NCBI GenBank assembly: GCA_021768085.1 | Contig: JAETOJ010000001.1 | Span: 117,212 to 181,211 of the forward strand | DNA from: Bacillota bacterium | GTDB lineage: Bacteria; Bacillota; Clostridia; Oscillospirales; Oscillospiraceae | Reading direction: 5' to 3' | DNA: 64,000 nt | Shown: positions 29,532 to 38,016 of the stretch, one piece after another | How positions within the stretch are numbered: the first letter of the stretch is position 1 | How the letters are laid out: the number at the start of each line of letters is the position of its first letter | Notes under the pieces: generated by a model | What the model was told of the DNA's origin: nothing | What the model saw: only the letters and a program-made list of their open reading frames with translations | The model's database searches: none | Position numbers and translations under genes: made by a program

Positions 29532-29925
29532 GCTATTTCTATGGGGCGGTCTGCCCCATGGAGCGGCTTTCGGGTCAATGTCATTAAATTAAGCCCAAGC
29601 CCCCGCCGCTAAAGGTCAAATATCCCCGGTTTGCTCCTTAACGGTGAGATCCTATTTACGCTGATTTGTTAAGCTAATCCCCGACTTTGAATTTATTGTA
29701 AATTTCCCTGCGATTTCCTTGATAATTCAATAATCCTGCGTAAACTTTACGCTTAACGCCGGATATTCAGTGTTCGCAAGCAGTATGTGAGGCAGCCTAA
29801 CATGAAAGTTTTGCCAAAAGTGAGAGTTTTTTGATGATTTTTTGTTGAGTTTATTTTGTGAGAGTTTACTTTTTTGAGTGTGGCGGCCAGAAATAATTTG
29901 AATTAACAGTAGCGAACGTAAATAA
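29532..29925. other. Non-coding border of the accessory region
   Basis: Apart from the motif at 29576-29594 I see no supported gene here. The base composition becomes clearly AT-richer from about 29600. Short open frames lack ribosome binding sites and family similarity. Confidence 0.5.
29576..29594 (+). repeat. Border motif copy a
   Basis: CAATGTCATTAAATTAAGC. Related copies occur at 32002-32020 (same strand) and, inverted, at 36306-36325 and 36365-36383. It may be the left end of a transposon-like unit inserted downstream of the tRNA. Confidence 0.55.
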
Positions 29926-29967
29926 TGCCAAGTGTCCACGCCCACCAATGGGCGTGGACACTTGGCA
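29926..29967 (+). terminator. Perfect 19-bp inverted repeat before the IS4 remnant
   Basis: Arms 29926-29944 and 29949-29967 enclose CCAA; the plus strand continues CGTTTTT, so it is terminator-like. It could shield the transposase from outside transcription. Confidence 0.65.
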
Positions 29968-29979
29968 CGTTTTTGCCTG

Positions 29980-31010
29980 GTGAATACTCACATAGAGGCA
30001 AACTCTCACGAAATTGCATATTTTCTGGCTCAAGCGTTACACTATGCAGTTCTGAAAGCCGCCGCAGCGCGGCCCAAGGACAAAATTTTTCGCAAAAGCG
30101 CTTTGACAAAGCAAGCCCTTATCCGCCTTTTAATCGGCGCGTTTGAGCCTTACTTTCGCGGGCGCGGTGGTTCAGCCGGAACCAAAAAAGGATGAAATTA
30201 GGGCGTTAATCACCATGCTGAAACGCCGCGATTTCACCCAAAAGTCGCTGATTATCGCGGACAGAGGCTTTGAGAGCTATAACATCATCGCCCATCTCCA
30301 GGAAAAACCCAACACAGATTTCTTAATCCGCGTGAAGCAGAGCCGTTCTGCCATGCGGGAGGTGGCGAAACGGTCCATGCTGGAACTGGACTGTGACATG
30401 TCCTTTTTAATCTGCACCGCCCAAAAAACGCCAACAAGGCCAACAAAAATTACGTATTTTTGCAAGTTCCAAAAAAATCAAAATCGGGTTCTTTCACCCG
30501 GCGGGGATGCTGGGATTTTGACAATTGCTACCCGATGAAGTTCCGCATATGCGTTTCCAACTGGATAACAGAGAGTATGAGACAGTTGCCACGTCCTTGC
30601 TGCGCTCGTTCACGCTTGAGGACGCGAAGGCTCTCTACCACTTGCACTGGGAAATCGAAACCAGCTTCCAGGATTTGAAGTACACATTGGGCCTTGTCAA
30701 TCTCCACGGACGGTCTGGCGCTTTCACGGAGCAGGAAATCTACGCAAATCTGACTGCGTTCAACTTTGCAAGTCGGATTTGCCGAAACGTTGTTGTCCGG
30801 CAACCCAAAGAGGGCGTGTACGCTTATAAAATCAACTTCAAAATGGCCAGGGCGCTGTGCCGCAAGTTCATCCGAACACCCAAAGCGGACGGCGAAAAGC
30901 TGATGCGGGAGATTGCACGGTACACCGTCCCCATCCGTCCGGAGCGGGCAGACCAGCGCGACTTGCGGGTGAAGGGCTTTCCCAGTTTCGTGTACCGGGT
31001 GGCGGCCTGA
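29980..31010 (+). pseudogene. IS4-family transposase, internally deleted and frameshifted
   Basis: Fragments align in order with the intact transposase at 34684-36030: an N-terminal piece (ALTKQALIRLLIGAF, near 30090-30150), then a jump past roughly a hundred residues to the second DDE aspartate (LIIADRGFESYNIIAHL, near 30255), a frame change near 30530, and the C-terminal catalytic Glu segment YHLHWEIETSFQDLK (the Arg of the Y-x2-R-x3-E-x6-K signature is His). The first catalytic Asp is missing, so it is dead. It ends in the usual VKGFPSFVYRV tail. Confidence 0.85.
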
Positions 31011-31080
31011 AAAATGGGGGGGCAGGTCTTGCGCGCCCACCCCTCCTGCTACCATGTTTTTTAAAAAAGCCTGTTTCAAA

Positions 31081-31206
31081 ATCTTAACTTGTCCAATTCA
31101 TGTGTCAAAAAATCAGCCCTTCCATTTTTTCAGATGGGCATTTTTCGCAAATTTTCCCGGAAAATCAGCCGTTAAGTTAAGAAAAACTAAAAATTTCAAC
31201 TTGTTT
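31081..31206. repeat. AACTTGTCC-type repeats, left block
   Basis: TTAACTTGTCCA at about 31084-31095 and a degenerate CAACTTGTT at 31197-31205 match copies on the other side of the SLH gene (34081-34228), in the same orientation. GTTAAGTTAAG also occurs at 31171. Confidence 0.5.
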
Positions 31207-31243
31207 TTGCGATGTATCAAAAGTTGGCAGGAGAACAGACACC

Positions 31244-31921
31244 ATGAAAAAGACGCTACCCTCATACTTTTGAGCTTGGCCGCTTGCGGCACCGCACAGG
31301 CCAGCCAGACGAGCCAGACACAACCCCATCGTCCGCTGTTCAGTCTGAACGCCCCAGGAGACCCCCGCCATAACTGCCACCCCAGACAATGCCGTGGAGC
31401 CGCTGTCTGCAAATGGGGCGCTGCCACAAGAGCGCCAACGCAAGAAGAATTAAACAGGTTTTACGAACGGGCGTATCTGAGTGGGGATGAATTTCGGGGT
31501 GTCTTGCCGGATGAAGATATCATAGACATTGAACTAATTGAATTATCATTTATCGTATCTGTTGAGAACGCAGACCTTATAGCTCCTGAAAACGTAAAGG
31601 GCAGCTATCAAGTGTGGCGAGCTGAAGCCCACCCAGCCGCGCCAGTTCAAGCACCCACCCAAACACCGGCAACCAGCCGAAGCCAAACTGTCAACAGGCG
31701 GTCAGCAATTAACCCCCGCAGACCAGCGGCACTCAGCAAACAGGGGTAGTAGTACATACACACTACCACCTGGCGGCACATTTGATGGTACACATAATGC
31801 CAATAGTCTATTTACAGCTCTTTATAAAGGATTAACCCCAGAAGAAAGAGAAGCTCAAATCCAAAGAGACAGAAAAGAGACTCAAAGAATATCAGAAGGA
31901 ACTAGTGTAATATTACATTAG
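31244..31921 (+). pseudogene. Decayed lipoprotein gene
   Basis: An ATG at 31244 follows a good AGGAG, but the frame stops after nine codons. Shifting frame restores a lipoprotein signal (LILLSLAACG). A second frame gives a linker with NAVEPLSANGALPQE, a third an acidic segment (EELNRFYERAYLSGDEFRGV), and a last frame a tail rich in Gly/Thr (YTLPPGGTFDGTHNAN) that ends at 31921. At least three frameshifts are needed, so it is a relic of a secreted, proline/threonine-rich lipoprotein. No catalytic domain recognised. Confidence 0.7.
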
Positions 31922-31944
31922 GTTACCAAACATATGATTTAAAC

Positions 31945-31970
31945 AGGGCTAACGATAAAAAGTTAGCCCT
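31945..31970 (+). terminator. Hairpin after the decayed lipoprotein gene
   Basis: AGGGCTAAC (31945-31953) pairs with GTTAGCCCT (31962-31970). Short T-poor tail, so it may be inefficient. Confidence 0.55.
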
Positions 31971-32001
31971 GCCCAACCCCGCAAATCTCCGCCCTGTTAC
32001 G

Positions 32002-32020
32002 CAATGTCATGAGCTTAAGC
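32002..32020 (+). repeat. Border motif copy b
   Basis: CAATGTCATGAGCTTAAGC, preceded by CCCTGTTACG as at the inverted copy c near 36320. Together with copies a, c and d it marks segment boundaries inside the mobile block. Confidence 0.55.
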
Positions 32021-32040
32021 TCGAAGGCACCCTAATGCAA

Positions 32041-32076
32041 AAACTCCCGTCTGTGCAAACAGGCGGGAGTTTTTTT
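32041..32076 (+). terminator. Strong rho-independent terminator
   Basis: AAACTCCCGTCTG (32041-32053) pairs with CAGGCGGGAGTTT (32060-32072), followed by a run of seven T. Confidence 0.85.
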
Positions 32077-32319
32077 GTAAAGTTATAGAATAGCTCTTGC
32101 AATTCTGCGCGGTATCGGGTAAAATCGACAATGGAAACATAAATAGCGGCGGGGCATGGCGGGTTGCCGCCCACCATACCCCGATGAAGAGTGCCATAAC
32201 CACTCAACACCACAGTCATAGACTGTACCGTATTGCCCATTATACCGTTCATTCCTCTTTTTTTCAAGGGGGAAACAGGTAGAAATGGCTTCGGTGTTTC
32301 GCTTTGGTTGAAAAATCAG

Positions 32320-32353
32320 GCGGTGTTGAGTTATACGCTCAACACCGCTTTTT
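32320..32353 (+). terminator. Terminator or attenuator upstream of the SLH gene
   Basis: GCGGTGTTGAG (32320-32330) and CTCAACACCGC (32338-32348) form an 11-bp stem with a T-run, 88 bp before the SLH gene start. An upstream copy of CTCAACACC near 32199 could pair alternatively with the left arm, so attenuation is possible. Confidence 0.7.
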
Positions 32354-32440
32354 GTGTTTCCGGCAAGGCCCGGCGCGGGGGCCTATCCCCCGCCGTCGGG
32401 GACCTTGTTGGAAAACAAATTGAAAGAGGGAGTATGAGTG

Positions 32441-34072
32441 ATGAGAGAAAGACTTCTTTCCCTGGTGCTGGCCCTGGCGTTATGCCTGGAGCTGGCTGTA
32501 CCTGCTATGGCGGCGGATGTGTCCGGGGTAGATGCAAAGACCGCAGGTGCATATCTACAGGTGTTGAAAACACAAATTGGGAAGTATAGTATCCAAAATG
32601 GCGCAGATAAAACGGGGATTTCCTATGCGGGTTTACAGGACATGGACGGTGATGGAGCCCCGGAGTTGGTGATTGTCAGCCTTATTGAAACAGGCATTTT
32701 CGGGGACGTGGATTTTGGAATATGGAAAATGCAGGGTGGAAATGCCGTAAGAACGGTTGACCAATATCTAAACGGCGGGCCAGGTGCGATGCCAAAATCT
32801 GAAACACGAACTCTGACGGTGGCTTTTGCCCACAAAGGCGGACAAACCCGGTTGTTTTATGATTGGGATAACGAATTTCTTGGTGGTTGGGATGAGCGTG
32901 TGATTTATCGAAATCGCTTTTATGTCTTTTTTAGCGCCGATGGAAGCTCTGATATCCAGGAATTTAGCGATGGCGCAGATGGCAATCATCGCTATGAATT
33001 CGCAAACTATGATAGAAGCTGGCAGGTGGACACAACTCCTCTGCTCTCATTTGACGGTACGCAATGGGCGTACAGTAGCAAATCCGTGTCTGACCTGCAA
33101 GCTGCCTTGACGACCAAAGCGAATGAAGTCCCCTCCAAACCCACCACGTCCACCCCCGCCCCCGGCACTTACGGGCCGCTGACTGTTACAGTTCCGAATG
33201 AATATGGACCATCGCTTACCGTTACGTTTTCTTCCGCAGTGCTGGAAAAAAAGGTAATAGGCACAACATATATCACTGGCAGCCCGGCAGACCCGCCTGC
33301 TACACGCAGTGAGGAAAAAATAGTTGTCACAATTGAGTACGGAAGTAAAATTACACTTCCTGGGAACTCCGAACTTTACAGTAATATTGGAGCGACATTT
33401 GGCAGAGTGGAAAATGGACGCTATAGTACAGGCGTGGGCGCTGATAGCTTATACAGTATCCTTGAGAACTATGCCGATTTTTCTGAAATCAATGATGCTT
33501 TTTTCGTGGTAGAGGAAGACTATGTATTTGTTTTGGGGGATCGTCGTACCTCCCCCAGTGATCCTTCTAATCCCTTCGATCCCGCCGCCCCCGCGTTCCG
33601 TGACGTGCCCACCAACGCTTACTACGCCGCTCCTGTGTCCTGGGCAGTGTCTAAAAACATCACCAACGGAACCAGCTCCACCGCCTTCTCCCCGGATCAG
33701 ACCTGCACTCAGGTGCAGATCCTGACTTTCCTGTACCGCGCGGTCCGCAACGGGGGCACAGCCGACGCCAGCGACATGGACAAGGCCATCAACTGGGCAC
33801 GGGGAAAAGGCATGATCGACGGCGGCTTCGACGGCGGCAAGCCCTGCACCCGCGCCAGCGCCGTGAAGTTCATCTGGCAGGCAATGGGCAGTCCCCGGCC
33901 CTCCGCCACGTCCAGCTTCCGGGATGTCAGTTCCACCGCGTCCTATGCCTCCGCCGTGTCCTGGGCGGTGGATGCGGGCGTCACCAACGGCACCAGCGCC
34001 ACCACATTCAGTCCCAATGACCCCTGTACTCGTGGGCAAATCGTCACCTTCCTGTACCGGGCCATGGGCTGA
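32441..34072 (+). CDS. Surface protein with three SLH domains
   Basis: This 543-residue secreted protein has a signal peptide ending near AMA-AD (about 24) and an N-terminal region containing a DMDGDGAPELVIV calcium-loop-like motif. A Pro/Thr-rich linker (PTTSTPAPGTYGP) follows, then a beta-rich middle (LTVTVPNEYGPSLTVTFSSA) and three C-terminal S-layer homology domains (FRDVPTNAYYAAPVSWAV; DKAINWARGKGMIDGG; FRDVSSTASYASAVSWAV). SLH domains tether proteins to pyruvylated cell-wall polymer. ATG 32441 follows AGAGGGAG at a longish distance; a GTG three bases earlier is an alternative. It is cargo between repeat blocks in the mobile region. Confidence 0.85.
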   Translation: MRERLLSLVLALALCLELAVPAMAADVSGVDAKTAGAYLQVLKTQIGKYSIQNGADKTGISYAGLQDMDGDGAPELVIVSLIETGIFGDVDFGIWKMQGGNAVRTVDQYLNGGPGAMPKSETRTLTVAFAHKGGQTRLFYDWDNEFLGGWDERVIYRNRFYVFFSADGSSDIQEFSDGADGNHRYEFANYDRSWQVDTTPLLSFDGTQWAYSSKSVSDLQAALTTKANEVPSKPTTSTPAPGTYGPLTVTVPNEYGPSLTVTFSSAVLEKKVIGTTYITGSPADPPATRSEEKIVVTIEYGSKITLPGNSELYSNIGATFGRVENGRYSTGVGADSLYSILENYADFSEINDAFFVVEEDYVFVLGDRRTSPSDPSNPFDPAAPAFRDVPTNAYYAAPVSWAVSKNITNGTSSTAFSPDQTCTQVQILTFLYRAVRNGGTADASDMDKAINWARGKGMIDGGFDGGKPCTRASAVKFIWQAMGSPRPSATSSFRDVSSTASYASAVSWAVDAGVTNGTSATTFSPNDPCTRGQIVTFLYRAMG

Positions 34073-34080
34073 TTACAAAC

Positions 34081-34228
34081 AATCTTAACTTGTCCACGGT
34101 ATGCCCTAAAAAATCGGGAAAAGGCGTGAAATAAGGGAAAGGGGAAAATTTTTAACTTGTCCCCGCAAAGCCTTAAAACTCAGGAGAACAGGGCAAAACA
34201 TCAAAAAGCGGCAAATTTCAACTTGTCC
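34081..34228. repeat. AACTTGTCC repeats with ~66-bp period, right block
   Basis: AACTTGTCC starts at 34087, 34154 and 34220 (67 and 66 bp apart), each preceded by a T-rich or TTT-ending stretch. The first copy shares AATCTTAACTTGTCCA with the left block at 31081. Confidence 0.65.
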
Positions 34229-34641
34229 ATGGAGAGTAGAAGAAATCCGCAAAAATCTCTATTTTCTGTGAAACTACTTGAAATCAGGATAGGAATCACT
34301 TGAAGCCGGGAACAATAATTTGGTTATCCTTTTTCCTATATGGTTATTCTCCGAATGCAAAACTGCCATACCGTCTTTTTAGGAAAATATTCCATTTTTC
34401 GCCGGGCCAAAACAAATTTGAATCAGTCTTTGGGCTTGTTGACAATTCGGCGGAAGCGTTGTTTTAGGCTGATTCCCCAATGTGGGCAGAATTGTGATAG
34501 ATTCCAGCGACTTGTTGAAAAAATTTGTATACGCTTGCTCTCAAACCCGGTTTCAGCCTTGGGACAAGAGGTGCCACAAAAATTTTTTGAAAATCGGGCG
34601 TTTCCGAGCGGGTTTTGCGGCAAAAATTTTTTAAGAAGAGG
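34229..34641. other. Non-coding interval
   Basis: No supported gene. CAAAAATTTTTT occurs twice (about 34577 and 34620). The stretch may be the 3' flank of the IS element next to it. Confidence 0.45.
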
Positions 34642-34674
34642 GGCAGGGGTCGAATGAAAAACGCGGCCCCTGCC
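34642..34674 (-). terminator. Terminator of the IS4 transposase
   Basis: GGCAGGGG/CCCCTGCC arms lie just past the transposase stop codon on the minus strand, followed by a T-rich CCTCTTCTT tail. Confidence 0.65.
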
Positions 34675-34683
34675 TTTCTTCCG

Positions 34684-36030
34684 TCAAGATGGGATTCTGT
34701 ACGGAAATCCGGGGAAGGTCTTGACTTTCAAGTTCCGTTCGTCGGCGCGGCTCGGGCGGACGGGCTGGAGATACCGCTTGATGTCCCGCACCAGCTTTTC
34801 GCCGCTGAAATCAGAGTCGCGGAAAAACTTCTTGCATAGGTAAATAGCCATCGACATGTCGATTTTGTACTGGTATTTGTTCTCTAATTTTTGCGGAATC
34901 TCAATTTCCCGGCAAATCCGGGTACAGAAATTATACATGGTCAAATGGGCGTATATCTCCTGCATGATAAGCTCGTCCGTCCGGCTGTGGAGGTTCAACA
35001 GGCCCACACAATATTTTAAAAAGCGGATATTTGTCTCGATTTTCCACCTCATATGGTATATTTCGGCTAAATCCGAGATAGAAAATTCATTACGGGGAAG
35101 ATTCGTCAGGAGCGTTTCATATTGCCCGGAATCCAGCATAAAGCGCACGGCGCGGCACGTCATGGGGTATACGTCCGGGAACACCAGGCTTTTGAAATCC
35201 CAGCGCGTGATTCTGGTGCCTGGGCTGTTCGTTTTGCCTTTTTTACTCCCAGTCTGAAGGAAAATCCACCTTTTTTCTTTCGCTTCGTTGGTCTGCCGGG
35301 TGGTAATCGTCCATTCAAGGTCGCGGTCAAGATCCTCCATGGGCAGTTCACGGACGGGCCGCAGGGCCGCCTTGTCCTGCTTGACGCGGAGGACAAAATA
35401 CAGATTCGGGTTATTCTGAAGATGGGCTATCGTGTTGTAGGATTCGTACCCCCTGTCAAGGACTACAATGGTGGGTTCACGGTATTTCCGTCTGTAAATC
35501 AGAGCGCGCAGAGCGCCCTGCTCATCGTGGGCGATGCGGCTGCTGATTTCGTCCTTCCCCATGTAACAATCCACGAAAGTCTGGTTCAAAATATCGAAAA
35601 CCAGGTTCGCGTGGGTATTGTTCCACCCTTTAGGGTTGGTTTCGGACTTAAAGTGATTACTTGAATCAGGGTTGCGGGGGCAGGGGATTGTACTGCCGTC
35701 GATGGCCCAAAGACGATAGCCCTTCAGCGTTGCCGGGTCATCGCAAAGGTCGTTAAAATGCTTCATAAGGTTCCAAAAGCAGGAATTGTCAACCCTCTTT
35801 CGGCGGTCAACGAACGAGGAAGCGGCCATTTCTATGCCAGCGTCATACAGTTCGCGGGTCAGCGTGCCGCCCGTCATGGTCAGCAGGAAGCGTATCAGAG
35901 CGTCTAACGGGAGCTTTCTATCTCTGGAAAAGTGCCGGATATCGTCGATATAGCTTCCGCGCAGGAGGACGGCTCTGTCTATGGCCTGATTCAATTTGCA
36001 GCGCAATTCGTCGGCGTGATTTGTAGCCAT
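34684..36030 (-). CDS. IS4-family transposase, intact
   Basis: This 448-residue DDE transposase has the first catalytic Asp in WAIDGSTIPCP, the second in VVLDRGYESYN, and the Glu in the complete IS4 signature Y-x2-R-x3-E-x6-K (YHMRWKIETNIRFLK). Length and the DDE_Tnp_1 layout are normal, so it may be active. It is a full-length relative of the broken copy at 29980-31010. A stem-loop lies 50-100 bp upstream of its start and border motifs lie about 280-350 bp upstream. I could not define its exact terminal repeats. Confidence 0.92.
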   Translation of the reverse strand: MATNHADELRCKLNQAIDRAVLLRGSYIDDIRHFSRDRKLPLDALIRFLLTMTGGTLTRELYDAGIEMAASSFVDRRKRVDNSCFWNLMKHFNDLCDDPATLKGYRLWAIDGSTIPCPRNPDSSNHFKSETNPKGWNNTHANLVFDILNQTFVDCYMGKDEISSRIAHDEQGALRALIYRRKYREPTIVVLDRGYESYNTIAHLQNNPNLYFVLRVKQDKAALRPVRELPMEDLDRDLEWTITTRQTNEAKEKRWIFLQTGSKKGKTNSPGTRITRWDFKSLVFPDVYPMTCRAVRFMLDSGQYETLLTNLPRNEFSISDLAEIYHMRWKIETNIRFLKYCVGLLNLHSRTDELIMQEIYAHLTMYNFCTRICREIEIPQKLENKYQYKIDMSMAIYLCKKFFRDSDFSGEKLVRDIKRYLQPVRPSRADERNLKVKTFPGFPYRIPS

Positions 36031-36078
36031 GGTGGTGATTCCTTTCCGCTTGTTTTAAATCAATCTAACGCGGTCAAA

Positions 36079-36131
36079 AAACAAAGCGAGTACATCGCCC
36101 GTAAAATACGGACAGTGCACTCGCTTTGTTT
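36079..36131 (-). promoter_or_regulatory. Stem-loop upstream of the IS4 transposase
   Basis: Arms 36079-36091 and 36119-36131 are exact 13-bp complements and enclose a smaller CCGTA/TACGG hairpin. The position, in the transposase leader, fits an element that blocks readthrough transcription or translation, as known for other IS elements. This is inference. Confidence 0.5.
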
Positions 36132-36305
36132 GTTCCTTGCTGTGACGATGAATCCGACAATATCAGGTATGGGATTCGACTTTGAAAATCCTCGTGCGCC
36201 AATAGATTGTAAACTTATTGTAGCGGGCAGGCTTTCGATTGTCAATGGGGAAGCGGTAAACTAATTGTAAACAACGAAAAAACGATGGTGTAACACTGGG
36301 TTGGG

Positions 36306-36383
36306 GCTTAAAACTCATGACATTGCCCTGTTACGGGGTGGGTGCTTTTTTGATGCGCCGGTGAGCTTAGCTTAATGACATTG
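36306..36383 (-). repeat. Border motif copies c and d
   Basis: On the minus strand, 36365-36383 reads CAATGTCATTAAGCTAAGC and 36306-36325 reads CAATGTCATGAGTTTTAAGC. They are inverted relative to copy a at 29576 and mark the right border of the mobile block. Confidence 0.55.
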
Positions 36384-36424
36384 CCCAGCGGGCTTCAAGC
36401 CGATTGCGAAAATAGCCATTCTCT

Positions 36425-36535
36425 TTAATAGCGCACCTTATTTGCTCTGGAACGCTCATTGTGTCCATTTTTAATCAGCAATTCTTGTTTCTTTCCGCTC
36501 CCACAAGGACACGGATCATTTCTACCAATTTTCAT
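36425..36535 (-). CDS. SEC-C motif mini-protein
   Basis: This 36-residue frame begins MKIGRNDPCPCGSGKKQE, the SEC-C zinc motif (C-P-C-G-S-G-K-K) known from the SecA tail and many small Firmicutes proteins. The usual terminal cysteine pair (KKCC or KCH) is missing, so zinc binding is probably incomplete. The upstream AAGAGAG is a weak ribosome binding site. It may be the 3' remnant of a longer gene or a stand-alone micro-gene; it is too short to decide. Confidence 0.5.
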   Translation of the reverse strand: MKIGRNDPCPCGSGKKQELLIKNGHNERSRANKVRY

Positions 36536-36549
36536 GATGCACTCTCTTT

Positions 36550-37320
36550 CTAACGCTGAATGTACGGTACAATTACATCATAGAACTTCTTTGACCATTC
36601 AGCGTGGAACTTAACCATCTGCGGCCAGTCATCCTCATTTTCAATGCTCCGTTTTTTATTCAAATAAACACCTTCGAGGACTTAATATCATCTCCTCGGT
36701 TCCATTGAAGCTCCGTTCCCAGCTTCGATTCAATCTCGCTCTTATGCTGGTAGATGGCATCAAGCGCAGCTTTGTTCTCTGATTTCTCGGCTCTGGCAAA
36801 CACGACCTCTGCGCGGGCAGAGTCAAAATTTGCCACGCAGCATAGATAAAAGCCACCAATGCCAAAGAAACCATTTATCCAGTTGTCCGTGCTTGGATTA
36901 ACATTGCTCAATGAGCCGGGATTACCGTGTGTCTCATAATTTGTACCAATGCGTACGCCCAGCAGCGTTTCCTGATTTCAAACCTTGTATCCGAAGAGTC
37001 ACCACTCAGGCTGAGACGCTCTCCAGCCATAGATAGCGCTGTCGTAATCCAATCAAAACGGTCGATGAGCCAATCAAATATTTTCGGTTGCTCCGCAGGA
37101 TTGAAGACCTCGGCCTTTTCCTCAATAACGATAGAGCGTGTTTGTCCTGTCGGCTTTGAATATTCCCAATTCAAGCTCTCGCCAAATTCGGCCTCGATCT
37201 GGTTCTCGTCAAATTGCAGGTTCCAACCTTCCTGCATGAAAACGCGGAGCTTTTCAGTTCTACTGTATATCTCAAATGCAGTCCAATCCTGCAACTTGGA
37301 TACCTCTATCTCTAAGTGAG
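36550..37320 (-). pseudogene. DUF4268-like protein remnant
   Basis: Three successive frames continue one protein: an N-terminal part (DWTAFEIYSRTEKLRVFMQE) ending in a region like RKRCWAYALVQIM, a middle (SNVNPSTDNWINGFFGIGGF, then CCVANFDSARAEV) and a C-terminus (ENEDDWPQMVKFHAEWSKKF) ending at 36550. These match the order seen in DUF4268 proteins, which are thought to have a nuclease-like fold. Frameshifts near 36910 and 36665 make it a pseudogene. The N-terminus is lost or fused to an unrelated fragment. Confidence 0.6.
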
Positions 37321-37620
37321 ATCCATCCTCGTACCCGCGACGCCTTTTGCCTGCCACTCCATCCAGTCTACGGCTTTCCATTTATCTGAATTTGTGGTAT
37401 TTGCAGCTATTTGGCACTGGATAGCGCTTCCAAGACTATCGTTAGCACCTATCATTTTCATCAGCACATGATATGGCTGATGCCGATGCCAGTGGAAACA
37501 TTCATAAGCCAGCGTAGTTCGCTTTGTCCCTACAGATCGTTCATAGGAAACACGGGGATCAAGATATATAGTTCCTCGCTTAGCATTGCGAATTGTAATC
37601 TTGCAATGTTTATCGAACAC
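37312..37620 (-). pseudogene. ImmA/IrrE-like peptidase fragment
   Basis: A 102-residue frame contains TTLAYECFHWHRHQPYHVL, which resembles the H-E-x2-H helix of ImmA/IrrE metallopeptidases (TxxHExxHW) but has Tyr in place of the first His. The following DWMEWQAKGVA resembles the family's WMEWQAN-type region. It shifts frame into the DUF4268-like remnant near 37320. Most likely a degraded fragment without activity; family assignment is tentative. Confidence 0.4.
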
Positions 37621-37918
37621 ATTCCCATTGTCAAATGTGAATTTTCAAGAATTTTCTGTTATTTGTTTATGTTATATTTTATTTGTGCGTTCTTAAAATC
37701 CCCGCCGGGCACGACTATGTTCGGTCCTTTTTACCAATTTTTAATGCAAAACGTATCTTGGCCTTCTCGCTTTTGCCTGTTAGCACCTAAAAAACGGACA
37801 TCCCTGTGTTCATGGGTTCAATCCCTAAAAATGGCACGGACTATCGAAGCGCTCCGCACCGCTGCTGCTTCTATCAGATAGTTACCTGCAGGTGCCTATA
37901 CCACAAAATTGTGCGTAC
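37621..37918. other. Non-coding interval
   Basis: I see no supported gene. The AT-rich left half gives way to GC-richer DNA near 37800. A GGGTTCAATCCC stretch near 37830 resembles a tRNA T-arm but no cloverleaf surrounds it. Confidence 0.4.
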
Positions 37919-37947
37919 TTCACAGGCTTTGGAATTGCTGGTACAAT
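37919..37947 (+). promoter_or_regulatory. Promoter of the flavin-reductase-like gene
   Basis: TTCACA (37919-37924), 17-bp spacer and TACAAT (37942-37947), 70 bp before the start codon at 38017. It may also supply transcription into the riboswitch and macrodomain/sirtuin genes. Confidence 0.65.
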
Positions 37948-38016
37948 GCAATCATTAAAGGAAACCACCCCCTGCGAAAACCAATCTACACAGCAACATT
38001 TTGGAGATAATTCGTC

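Larger units (their letters stand above)
31971..32440. other. Non-coding interval before the SLH gene
   Basis: It holds border motif b and two terminator-like hairpins annotated separately. No open frame here has a ribosome binding site or similarity that I can support. Confidence 0.5.

Noticed and set aside
29727..29948. 73-codon minus-strand frame after tRNA-Arg
   Set aside because: Runs through the 19-bp inverted repeat and lacks a ribosome binding site.
34340..34657. 105-codon frame between the SLH gene and the IS4 element
   Set aside because: No similarity, no start signals and overlap with the IS terminator.
37810..37845. Possible tRNA remnant (GGGTTCAATCCC T-arm-like)
   Set aside because: No acceptor, D or anticodon arms can be folded around it.
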